A stretch of DNA of 48,140 nucleotides from Zobellia amurskyensis (GTDB taxonomy: Bacteria; Bacteroidota; Bacteroidia; Flavobacteriales; Flavobacteriaceae), in assembly GCF_009725985.1 (NCBI RefSeq), contig NZ_RCNR01000035.1, positions 1-48,140 on the forward strand, read 5' to 3'. Both the position numbers and the translations under genes were made by a program. Below the pieces are notes generated by a model that searched no databases, was not told the DNA's origin, and saw nothing but the letters and a program-made list of their open reading frames with translations. Positions 34,264 to 45,186 of the stretch are shown piece by piece. The number at the start of each line of letters is the position of its first letter. The first letter of the stretch is position 1.

Positions 34264-34296
34264 AAATACAACAGGTTTAATACAAGAAATACTACC

Positions 34297-36000
34297 GTGA
34301 ATAAAGAAGAAATATTCGACGCTATTGTTGTCGGGACCGGAATTAGTGGCGGCTGGGCCGCTAAAGAATTATGTGAGAACGGATTAAAAACTTTGGTACT
34401 TGAGCGTGGCCCAATGGTACAACATGTTGTTGATTATCCCACCATGAATGATGACCCTTGGGATTATCCGTTAAAGGGAGAGCTCTCTAAGGAGGATAAA
34501 GAAAAATACCATGTTCAGGCACGCGTGGGCTGGGCACCAAAGGAAGATGTAAAACATTTTTTTGTAAACGATCTTGACCACCCTTACGTAGAGACCAAAC
34601 GTTTTGATTGGATTAGAGGATACCAAGTAGGTGGCAGGTCATTAACTTGGGGCAAACAAAGTTACCGCTGGAGCGATCTTGATTTTGAAGCGAATAAAAA
34701 AGAAGGTATCGGTGTAGACTGGCCTGTACGCTACAAAGATATTTCTCCATGGTATGATAAAGTTGAAAAGTATATTGGGGTTAGTGGTGAAAATCTAGGG
34801 CTTCCCCATTTGCCTGATGGTATCTTTCAACCTAAAATGGACTTAAATTGTGTTGAGGAAGATTTTAAAGCTTCCGTTGCAGAGAAATTTGAAGATGGCC
34901 GTTTGATCACCATAGGCCGCGCCGCGCATATTACCGACCCAGAAGCCGATTTTGAAGGCAGAGGTACATGTCAAAATAGAAATCGATGTTGGCGTGGTTG
35001 CCCTTTTGGCGGATATTTTAGCAGCAACTCCTCTACGCTACCTGCCGCAGAACGCACTGGGAATATGACGTTGCGACCCAACTCCATCGTTTATGAAGTA
35101 ATGTACGATGATGCCACAAAACAGGCTACGGGTGTAAAGGTAATTGATGCCGAAACCAATGAAAAAATAGAGTTCAAAGCAAAAGTAATTTTCCTTTGCG
35201 CATCCGCAATGGCATCCGTAGGTATCCTTATGCAATCAAAAAGCGAGCGCTTTCCAAATGGAATGGGTAATGATTCTGATGCACTGGGACGTGGCATTAT
35301 GGACCATCACTATAAACTAGGTGCTTTTGGAAAAGTAGACGGACATTTAGACAAATATTATCAAGGCAGAAGACCTAATGGTTTTTACATTCCTAGATTC
35401 GTTAATTTAGACGAAAAGACCAAACGGAAAAATTACCTACGTGGATTTGGTTACCAAGGAAGTGCCAGCCGTGAAGATTGGTCAGCTTCCATAGCAGAAA
35501 TGGGGTATGGAAAAGAGCTTAAAGAATCTATCCTTAAACCAGGTCATTGGCAAATTGGAGTTACCGGTTTTGGTGAATTTTTACCGTACGATGATAACCG
35601 TGTAACCCTTAGCGAAACTGAAAAGGATAAATGGGGTCTTCCGCAATTAGATTTTGACGTAGAGTTCAAAGAGAACGAATACGAAATGCGTAAAGACATT
35701 AAAAAGGAAATTGTAGATATGTTCAAAGCTGCCGGTTTTAAAGATGTAGAACCTTACGAAGAATCTAGCGGACCAGGGTTAGGTATTCATGAAATGGGAG
35801 GTGCACGTATGGGACACAGTTCCAAAACTTCTATCATCAATAAAAATAATCAAATTCATACCGTGCCTAATGTATATGTTACGGATGGCGCTTTTATGTC
35901 ATCATCAAGCTGTGTGAATCCGTCGCTTACCTATATGGCATTTACTGCTAGAGCAGCAAACCACGCTGCAGAACAATTAAAAGCAGGAAAATTTTCATAA
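34297..36000 (+). CDS. GMC family FAD-dependent oxidoreductase
   Basis: This 567-residue flavoprotein probably oxidises a sugar hydroxyl. The FAD Rossmann motif is GTGISGGWAAKEL (about residues 13-25), and the C-terminal domain ends in NVYVTDGAFMSSSSCVNPSL with HEMGGARMG before it. A C-x5-C-x3-C-P motif (Cys225, Cys231, Cys235) resembles the 3Fe-4S ligands of Burkholderia FAD-glucose dehydrogenase. The start is a GTG; no ATG lies before the FAD motif. It has no signal peptide and no small subunit beside it; export with the Tat subunit at 46899 is possible. It is a close paralog of the gene at 45187. Confidence 0.92.
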   Translation: MNKEEIFDAIVVGTGISGGWAAKELCENGLKTLVLERGPMVQHVVDYPTMNDDPWDYPLKGELSKEDKEKYHVQARVGWAPKEDVKHFFVNDLDHPYVETKRFDWIRGYQVGGRSLTWGKQSYRWSDLDFEANKKEGIGVDWPVRYKDISPWYDKVEKYIGVSGENLGLPHLPDGIFQPKMDLNCVEEDFKASVAEKFEDGRLITIGRAAHITDPEADFEGRGTCQNRNRCWRGCPFGGYFSSNSSTLPAAERTGNMTLRPNSIVYEVMYDDATKQATGVKVIDAETNEKIEFKAKVIFLCASAMASVGILMQSKSERFPNGMGNDSDALGRGIMDHHYKLGAFGKVDGHLDKYYQGRRPNGFYIPRFVNLDEKTKRKNYLRGFGYQGSASREDWSASIAEMGYGKELKESILKPGHWQIGVTGFGEFLPYDDNRVTLSETEKDKWGLPQLDFDVEFKENEYEMRKDIKKEIVDMFKAAGFKDVEPYEESSGPGLGIHEMGGARMGHSSKTSIINKNNQIHTVPNVYVTDGAFMSSSSCVNPSLTYMAFTARAANHAAEQLKAGKFS

Positions 36001-36008
36001 TGATGTAT

Positions 36009-36064
36009 AACGACCGATAAATCAACCTGATATTCTAAAATATCACTAAAATTGTTCGGTCGTT
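36009..36064 (+). terminator. Nested hairpin after the first GMC gene
   Basis: AACGACCGA (36009-36017) and TCGGTCGTT (36056-36064) form an outer stem around an inner TGATATT/AATATCA hairpin (36028-36045). A short T-rich stretch follows. It may terminate the GMC transcript before the ASCH gene. Confidence 0.5.
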
Positions 36065-36127
36065 TGTATCTTGTTGAACTATATTTCTCACGTATAGCGT
36101 GAAGAATTAGCTAACCGCAATAACTAT

Positions 36128-36592
36128 ATGGAAAACGCTTCAGCCCGAAATTTATGGGGAGATTATCTAGACAAGCACTTAGAACATGCTTTTGCAGATA
36201 CACCCAAAGTAGTTCATTTTTGTAATAACGAATTAGATGCCAACGAATGTGCCGCATTGGTAAAAAAAGGCATCAAACGTGCCACATCACCTAGTTTGTT
36301 AGGTTTACAGCACCTTAAACAACCATTGCCCAAAATAGGCGACTTCATGATTGTTACCAATTGGGAAGGTGAAGCACAGTGCATTGTTAGAACCACAGCC
36401 GTAAAACTAAAACCTTATTTTAGTATTGATGAAGCGCATGCACGTTTAGAAGGTGAAGGGGACAAAAGTTTAGCATATTGGAAAAAAGTGTATTGGGATT
36501 ATTATACCAAGGAATTGACCGCTTTTAACCGCAAGCCTAATGAAAGCATGATTATTGTCTGTCAAGAATTCGAAAAAGTTTTTGAACGATAA
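36128..36592 (+). CDS. ASCH domain-containing protein
   Basis: This cytosolic 154-residue protein carries a single ASCH domain, a small barrel related to PUA that is thought to bind RNA or nucleotides: VKKGIKRATSPSLLG, PKIGDFMIVTNWEGEAQCIV, the conserved EGEGDKSLAYWKKVYWDYYT and a C-terminal MIIVCQEFEKVFER. Some ASCH proteins hydrolyse acetylated cytidine derivatives, but that activity cannot be assigned here. It lies between the sugar-oxidation genes with its own intergenic spaces, so a link to sugar use is not evident. Confidence 0.88.
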   Translation: MENASARNLWGDYLDKHLEHAFADTPKVVHFCNNELDANECAALVKKGIKRATSPSLLGLQHLKQPLPKIGDFMIVTNWEGEAQCIVRTTAVKLKPYFSIDEAHARLEGEGDKSLAYWKKVYWDYYTKELTAFNRKPNESMIIVCQEFEKVFER

Positions 36593-36634
36593 TCTCTTTC
36601 TTTAAAATCAACTTAAATAAATTCAACAAAAGCT

Positions 36635-36662
36635 AGGGCGGGTCTACAATAGATTCCGCTCT
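36635..36662 (+). terminator. Hairpin after the ASCH gene
   Basis: An imperfect stem (AGGGCGGGTCTA against TAGATTCCGCTCT, one bulge and some G-U pairs) with a three-base loop lies about 40 bases after the stop. No T run follows, so the call as terminator is weak. Confidence 0.35.
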
Positions 36663-36759
36663 AAAATAAGTGTGGCCCATAATGAGCACCTATGCTATAT
36701 TGTGATACTTAGAGCTACTTTATTCTAAAGTTTTTCTACCTTGTACAGCATCAATGTAA

Positions 36760-39984
<3,225 letters not shown>

Positions 39985-40006
39985 TACACTCAAGAAAGAA
40001 CTTTAA

Positions 40007-40039
40007 AAAAGGGGATATTTTGTATTAATATCTCCTTTT
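40007..40039. terminator. Bidirectional terminator between GH2 and M23 genes
   Basis: AAAAGGGGATAT (40007-40018) pairs with ATATCTCCTTTT (40028-40039) with one G-U pair and a nine-base loop. A and T runs allow function on both strands. The last codons and stop of the M23 gene lie inside it. Confidence 0.75.
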
Positions 40040-40891
40040 ATAAAAAGCACCTTCTTTAGGCACACTGACCTTACCATTTGTATTGATTCTGAACTGGACA
40101 GGAACGGAAATAGTCTCAATTCCTTCTTTTGTTAACCTCTTCATGAACACCTCATAATGAAGATGAGGGCCAGTAGTATAGCCCGTGGCACCCGATTCAG
40201 CAATGAATTGACCAGCAACAACCGAATCTCCAATTTGGACCTGTATACTATGTTGTTTTAAGTGGGCATAGCCAGAAAAAGTTCCATCCTTTTGGAAAAT
40301 TATAACGTGGTTTTGAAATTTTCCACACTCAGGTTTTGGACAGCCTTTATCGTTACTATCTTCAGCATCTACAACTATCCCATCTCTAGCTGCATATACC
40401 TTTGTACCTTCAGGCAGTTGAAAATCTAGAGAATACGCACTATTTCCTTTATGACTCGCCGCTCCATTATATCCTTGTCCTAGCAAATAAGATTTAGTTG
40501 GTGGTAAAGGCAATGAATAAACAGCCTTTTTGTCGTAAGTAGTATTAGTAACATCTCCAAAATAATGTTTGAAACTATAATTATATATTCCCTTTTTAGA
40601 AGAATCTACTTTTTTAAAACTCGTCAATAATATCCGTGTTGTTTTTTCTGGTATAATAAAAATTTCATTGTTATTTGCAGATTGAAAATTTTCTAATTCA
40701 TACGAAAGTTCAACAGAAATAGGGAAGTCCTCTCCATTATCTGCATAAATATTAACCACATCACCTTTAGCAATGTGGTATACCCTGAGCTTTGTTTTAA
40801 CAAATGCCAAAGTGACCAATAGAATCAAACTAGCGATTAGAAAAATTATTGATTTAATTATAAAGGTAGTTTTTAAACTTTTTCTATCCAT
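40025..40891 (-). CDS. M23 family metallopeptidase, membrane-anchored
   Basis: This 288-residue protein has one N-terminal membrane helix (about 11-31) and a periplasmic LytM/M23 domain (about 140-255). The zinc residues are all visible: His147 (SHKGN), Asp156 (SLDF), and His243/His245 (TGPHLHYE), with His210 in GYAHLK. It is therefore likely active on peptidoglycan cross-bridges or as a regulator of amidases. It is transcribed alone and its 3' end overlaps the terminator shared with the GH2 gene. There is no sign that it belongs to the sugar pathway. Confidence 0.9.
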   Translation of the reverse strand: MDRKSLKTTFIIKSIIFLIASLILLVTLAFVKTKLRVYHIAKGDVVNIYADNGEDFPISVELSYELENFQSANNNEIFIIPEKTTRILLTSFKKVDSSKKGIYNYSFKHYFGDVTNTTYDKKAVYSLPLPPTKSYLLGQGYNGAASHKGNSAYSLDFQLPEGTKVYAARDGIVVDAEDSNDKGCPKPECGKFQNHVIIFQKDGTFSGYAHLKQHSIQVQIGDSVVAGQFIAESGATGYTTGPHLHYEVFMKRLTKEGIETISVPVQFRINTNGKVSVPKEGAFYKRRY

Positions 40892-41062
40892 TTACGTTTG
40901 ACTCATTAAATTTTCTTCAGAAGTACTTATCCAAATTTTGAAAAACTAGCAGAATACTAAAAAGAATTCAAGATTCAGCACGCATACTAATACCAAATAA
41001 ATACCTCTATAAAAGTAAGAATATAAATGTTAATTAAAATAATTTTATTTCTTTCAGAAAAA

Positions 41063-41099
41063 CAAAAACCCCGAAAGTAAAATAACTTCGGGGTTTTTG
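41063..41099 (-). terminator. Terminator of the isomerase-DinB-MFS-Gfo/Idh operon
   Basis: Perfect 13-base arms (CAAAAACCCCGAA, 41063-41075; TTCGGGGTTTTTG, 41087-41099) follow the last minus-strand gene by about 25 bases, with a T run on the minus strand. Confidence 0.85.
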
Positions 41100-41123
41100 T
41101 TTTAATGGGGTGTTTTAGAGAGA

Positions 41124-42263
41124 CTAATCTTCCAATTCAACCCAAGTGTTTCCATTTTTATGAGACTCCACTGTAGCTTCAATGAAGTTCATACCACGAA
41201 CACCATCGGTCATTGTTGGATACTCGCCACTATCGTATTGCTCTCCTCTAATAGCTTTGGCCACACCAAGGTAGATATTAGCCATAGAATCAAAAATACC
41301 TTCAGGGTGTCCTGGAGGAAGTTTTGTCCCACCTAAAGAGAGTTCACTGTTATACGCATGACCTGGTTTGTAAATCTGAGTTGGTTTTGTATCACTCATT
41401 ACATACAGATAATTAGGGTTCTCCTGCTCCCATCTGAAAGCCCCTTTTTCGCCATAAATGGCAATTCCAAGACCATTTTCTTCGCCCGTAGCTACTTGAC
41501 TGCTTCTAATCACACCTTTAACATGGTCACTCATTCTGATAAGCACAGTTCCATCTACATCCATCTGGTTGTCTTCATACAGATAGTTGAAATCGCTCAA
41601 AATAGACTTGATTTTTAAGCCTGTGGTATATTCTACCATATTAAAAGCATGCACACCTATATCTCCAATACAAGAACTGATTCCCGCTTTTTTGGGGTCC
41701 AAACGCCAAACAGATGAACGTTTTTCCTGATCATGAATAATTTCATTGATCCATCCTTGATAGTAAACCGCATCAACTTTATGTATTCGGCCTAGCTCTC
41801 CATTCTTTATCATTTCGCGCATTTGGCGCACCATTGGGTAACCCGTATAGGTATGTGTTAAAGCAAAAACAGTACCCGCCTTTTCATGAGCAGCTTGTAA
41901 TTTTTTAGCTTCATCTAACGTGGTAGTCATTGGCTTTTCGCAAATAACGCTAAAACCGTTTTCCAACAATTTTAAAGCCATTGGAAAGTGAAGAAAGTTA
42001 GGCGTAAGAATAGAACATACCTGAATACGCTCATCCTCCGGCAACTTCATTTCTTCTTCGATCAGCGTATCAAAATCTTTATAGATACGATCTGTTGGCA
42101 CATCTATTTCTTTGGCGAAGGCCATATTCTGATCAAAATCCGGGTTAAAAACAGCCCCAACAATTTGATAGTTATCATTTATATGCGATGCTACACGATG
42201 TAGTACACCTATTAGAGAGTCTCCTCCTCCTCCTAAAATTCCGAGTCTGATTTTTTTTGGCAT
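41124..42263 (-). CDS. Gfo/Idh/MocA family NAD(P)-dependent oxidoreductase
   Basis: This cytosolic 379-residue sugar dehydrogenase has a Rossmann start (LGILGGGGDSLIG, about 7-19), the EKP motif (Glu109-Lys110-Pro111) and a catalytic-site pair in CIGDIGVHAFN (Asp201, His205). Family members oxidise or reduce sugar carbons with NAD(P), among them 3-keto-glucose reduction in 3-keto-glycoside pathways. No Tat signal is present, unlike some relatives. It is the last gene of a minus-strand operon, 85 bases after the MFS permease with a possible attenuator between, which suggests that it handles the imported sugar. Confidence 0.92.
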   Translation of the reverse strand: MPKKIRLGILGGGGDSLIGVLHRVASHINDNYQIVGAVFNPDFDQNMAFAKEIDVPTDRIYKDFDTLIEEEMKLPEDERIQVCSILTPNFLHFPMALKLLENGFSVICEKPMTTTLDEAKKLQAAHEKAGTVFALTHTYTGYPMVRQMREMIKNGELGRIHKVDAVYYQGWINEIIHDQEKRSSVWRLDPKKAGISSCIGDIGVHAFNMVEYTTGLKIKSILSDFNYLYEDNQMDVDGTVLIRMSDHVKGVIRSSQVATGEENGLGIAIYGEKGAFRWEQENPNYLYVMSDTKPTQIYKPGHAYNSELSLGGTKLPPGHPEGIFDSMANIYLGVAKAIRGEQYDSGEYPTMTDGVRGMNFIEATVESHKNGNTWVELED

Positions 42264-42284
42264 TTTGTAATCCTTTTAATTAGT

Positions 42285-42308
42285 AAAAAGCCTGCTTTTA
42301 GGCCTTTT
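42285..42308 (-). terminator. Possible attenuator between MFS and Gfo/Idh/MocA genes
   Basis: On the minus strand an AGGC/GCCT stem extended by A/T pairs with one bulge encloses a six-base loop and ends in a five-base T run. It is short and may only partly stop transcription. Confidence 0.35.
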
Positions 42309-42348
42309 GTGTTCCTTATTTTTTAAGAGTTTGAATTTAATAAAATAA

Positions 42349-43575
42349 CTATGATTTATAAGCTATTTTTTCATTTTTGAACAAAATGACGAACAGTAGT
42401 AGCACTAGAAACGCAAAAGCGGAAGGATATAACCAAATTGTACTCCAGTCATGTTGTCCGCCTTCTATCAAATAGGCATCCGTAATGGCGCCGGCTATCC
42501 AGAAACCAATTAGCATACCCACTCCGTAGGTAGCCAAGGTAATTAAACCTTGAGCCGCACTTTTATATTTTGCACCAGCTTTACTGTCCGTATAAATCTG
42601 CCCGGAAACAAAGAAAAAATCATAACACACCCCATGCAAGGCAATTCCTGTCAACAACATAAAGACCAACTCCCCAGTATCTCCATATGCGAACATCAAA
42701 TATCTTACGCCCCAAGCCAGCATGGCCGCCACAATGGTCATTTTAAAACCGAACCGTTTAAAAAAGAATGGTAAGAGCAAAAGAAAAAGAATTTCTGAAA
42801 TTTGACCTATCGTCATCTTCCCTGCAGGGTTCGCCACTCCTATTTCACCTAAAAACTGACCTGCATGCTGGTAATAGAAAGCCAAAGGAATACAAATAAG
42901 AACCGAGGCCAAAAAGAAAATCAAAAAATTACGGTTCTTCAACAGCGCCAAGGCATCTAATCCCAAAATATCCGCAAGTTTAATTTTTTGTGATTTATCT
43001 GCTGTTGGCGGCGTTTTAGGTAAAGTAAAACTAAACACACCCAATATAGCCGATGAAACCGAAGCCATTAAAAACGTATTGCGTAAAAAACCTTCAGTAA
43101 TGCCTTCTTGTGAATCCCAGTTAAAAAAGCTAATAAGTAGACCTGCGGTTATCCATCCAACAGTTCCAAAAACACGCACTAGGGAAAATTCTTTGGCCGG
43201 ATCTTTCATTTGGTTAAATGAAACGGAATTCACCAAAGCCAAAGTAGACATGTACATAATCATGTAAGCCAACAGAAACGGGAAAAAGCCTAAAAAATCT
43301 ACTGCCTGATACATCACATACATTAGCGCAGCACCTATTAGATGCAGCACCCCTAAAATACGTTCTGCATTAAAATACCTGTCGGCAATAAGACCAATAA
43401 TAAAGGGCGCTAAAATAGCGCCCCATGATTGTGTTGAATATGCTAATGCAATTTCACTTCCTGTAGAACCCAATGTATTTGGGAGATAAATACCCAAAGT
43501 AACGAACCAACCGCCCCAGATAAAGAATTCCAAAAACATCATTACTGAAAGCTGTGTCTTTATCTTTACTGTCAT
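42349..43575 (-). CDS. MFS transporter, nucleoside:H+ symporter (NupG-like) family
   Basis: This 408-residue inner-membrane permease has twelve predicted helices. The N-terminus (LSVMMFLEFFIWGGWFVTLG, then YLPNTLG and SWGAILAPFIIGLIADRYF) and helix 10-11 region (GVCYDFFFVSGQIYTDSKAG) are hallmarks of the NupG-like family. In Bacteroidota such permeases often lie beside Gfo/Idh/MocA and sugar isomerase genes, so a sugar or keto-sugar cargo is more likely here than nucleosides. It is 9 bases downstream of the DinB-like gene and upstream of the Gfo/Idh/MocA gene in one operon. Confidence 0.88.
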   Translation of the reverse strand: MTVKIKTQLSVMMFLEFFIWGGWFVTLGIYLPNTLGSTGSEIALAYSTQSWGAILAPFIIGLIADRYFNAERILGVLHLIGAALMYVMYQAVDFLGFFPFLLAYMIMYMSTLALVNSVSFNQMKDPAKEFSLVRVFGTVGWITAGLLISFFNWDSQEGITEGFLRNTFLMASVSSAILGVFSFTLPKTPPTADKSQKIKLADILGLDALALLKNRNFLIFFLASVLICIPLAFYYQHAGQFLGEIGVANPAGKMTIGQISEILFLLLLPFFFKRFGFKMTIVAAMLAWGVRYLMFAYGDTGELVFMLLTGIALHGVCYDFFFVSGQIYTDSKAGAKYKSAAQGLITLATYGVGMLIGFWIAGAITDAYLIEGGQHDWSTIWLYPSAFAFLVLLLFVILFKNEKIAYKS

Positions 43576-43584
43576 ATGTGAGCG

Positions 43585-44028
43585 CTAATGTTTGTACGTA
43601 ATATAATTTGTTCTAATTGACTCTAATCCATTCGCCTCAAAATCCATATCAATTAAAGCTCTGTAGTGCGTAGATTCATTTATAATATGAAAAAGCATGT
43701 CTTGCATAGTATGGATCAGCAGTATGTCTTCGCTGTTTTCAAAATCTATTCGCTTCTCAAAATCTTCGGCTTCAGAAGTAATGTCAAATGAATTACGTTG
43801 GTTTTCATAATGAATATCACCCCAAGTATTGACCTCGTGTAATTGACCCATTTTATACTGAGGCTCGCGTTTAGCAATATGCTCATTATAAATATGATGC
43901 ATATTCAAAATATCTGAAAACAACGCAATGCTTTTCTGCGGCATGACATTGAGAGCGGCACTGGCCTCGATAATTCTTTTGTTGCAATAGAAATTATAGT
44001 CGAATAGTTGATTGAAAAATACTTTCAC
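43585..44028 (-). CDS. DinB-like four-helix-bundle protein
   Basis: This cytosolic 147-residue protein shows the DinB/YfiT layout: a helix with HHIYNEHI (about 44-51), and a later helix with HIINESTHYRALI (about 113-125), giving the histidines that usually bind a metal. The start is a GTG; no better start lies upstream. DinB-like proteins include thiol transferases and isomerases. Its position inside a sugar operon (22 bases after the Tat isomerase gene, 9 before the MFS gene) hints at a metabolic role, but the function is unknown. Confidence 0.8.
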   Translation of the reverse strand: MKVFFNQLFDYNFYCNKRIIEASAALNVMPQKSIALFSDILNMHHIYNEHIAKREPQYKMGQLHEVNTWGDIHYENQRNSFDITSEAEDFEKRIDFENSEDILLIHTMQDMLFHIINESTHYRALIDMDFEANGLESIRTNYITYKH

Positions 44029-44050
44029 GGCAACGGGTATCTATTAAAAT

Positions 44051-45046
44051 TTAACTGATTTCTTTGGACGCTTTTAATAGCAGTTCTCTTGTGGCTATGA
44101 TACCATCTTCCTCGCTTAGCACTCTACCCTCATACTCAACTCCAACAAAACCTGTATAACCATGGTCTTTTACCATTTGGAGCATTTTTACGTAGTCTAT
44201 TTCAGTTTCGTTACCATCCGCATCAAAATCATGTGTTTTGGCACTTACTGCTTTGGCGTAAGGCATTAATTCTTTTACTCCTTTGTATTTATCGTACATA
44301 ACTTCACACTCACGACTATCCTTTTTTCGTGTTATACAGAAGTTTCCAAAATCGGGCAGCGTACCACAATTGTCCATTGCAACAGCTTTCATGACCTCGG
44401 CATGCATGGCACCGTTAGAAGATAGTCCGCCGTGGTTTTCAACTAATATATTAATATTCTTTGTTTTGGCATAGGTAGACAGTTTGGTAAGACCGTCTAT
44501 AGAATTTTTCTTCCATTCTTCGGGCTCACTGCTACCGTTAAGGTTTACACGTATGGAATGGCACCCCATAGCTGCAGCGGCATCTACCCATTTTTTGTGC
44601 TTTTCTACCGTATCATCTCTCTCTTTTTCATCACTCACGGCAAGATTTCCTTGTCCATCGATCATGATCAAAACATTTTGCATTCCGTGCTTTTTAGCCT
44701 CGGCATTGGATTTTTCTACAAAAGCAGCCATTGCCTCGTCGGAATAACCAGCGTCGGCCAATTCTGGATTATACAATTGGCTTACATATTCTAAACCAGA
44801 AAAACCCCAGTTCTTAGCTTTTTCCGCAAAGGTATACGGATCCACACCATCTTCTTTGATCATTCTATGGATAGACCATTGTGCTAAAGACAATTTAAAG
44901 AAAGGTTCTACAATTGCTTCTTCCATTTCTGAAGTTGCATCAGTCGTTTTTTCACTTTTTTTGGTTTCCTTACATGCAGCAACACCAAGGATTGAAAGTG
45001 CCAAACCGGCCTGAGAGCTATTTCTTATAAAGTTTCTTCTTTTCAT
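44051..45046 (-). CDS. Tat-signal lipoprotein, sugar phosphate isomerase/epimerase-like TIM barrel
   Basis: This 331-residue protein starts with a twin-arginine signal (KRRNFI, 2-7) and a lipobox-like GVAAC (Cys25), then an acidic linker and an AP-endonuclease-2-like barrel: AKNWGFSGLEYVSQ, HSIRVNLNGSSEPEE, NILVENHGGLSSNG (Glu ligand), LPDFGNFCI, AKTHDFDADG and FVGVEYEG (last Glu). It would fold in the cytosol and act at the periplasmic side of the membrane. It is the first gene of the four-gene minus-strand operon and diverges from the second GMC gene. A metal-dependent isomerase or epimerase of an oxidised sugar is my inference. Confidence 0.88.
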   Translation of the reverse strand: MKRRNFIRNSSQAGLALSILGVAACKETKKSEKTTDATSEMEEAIVEPFFKLSLAQWSIHRMIKEDGVDPYTFAEKAKNWGFSGLEYVSQLYNPELADAGYSDEAMAAFVEKSNAEAKKHGMQNVLIMIDGQGNLAVSDEKERDDTVEKHKKWVDAAAAMGCHSIRVNLNGSSEPEEWKKNSIDGLTKLSTYAKTKNINILVENHGGLSSNGAMHAEVMKAVAMDNCGTLPDFGNFCITRKKDSRECEVMYDKYKGVKELMPYAKAVSAKTHDFDADGNETEIDYVKMLQMVKDHGYTGFVGVEYEGRVLSEEDGIIATRELLLKASKEIS

Positions 45047-45186
45047 TATTTGAGATTAGTTTGTTGAAATTTAAGGATTTGGAGGTAGATTACCCATAAA
45101 TGTGCCTCCTTAACAAGATGTATAGCGAATAAATGTAGAAAATTAATTTAATATTTAATAAATTTAGGGACTAAACAATTTTGTAC

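Noticed and set aside
45071-45114. GGAGG/CCTCC inverted repeat between the divergent isomerase and GMC genes
   Set aside because: Only five perfect bases per arm with a long spacer; not distinguishable from chance.
45181-45186. TTG start for the second GMC gene
   Set aside because: The ATG two codons later gives a better start; the difference does not affect the protein's domains.
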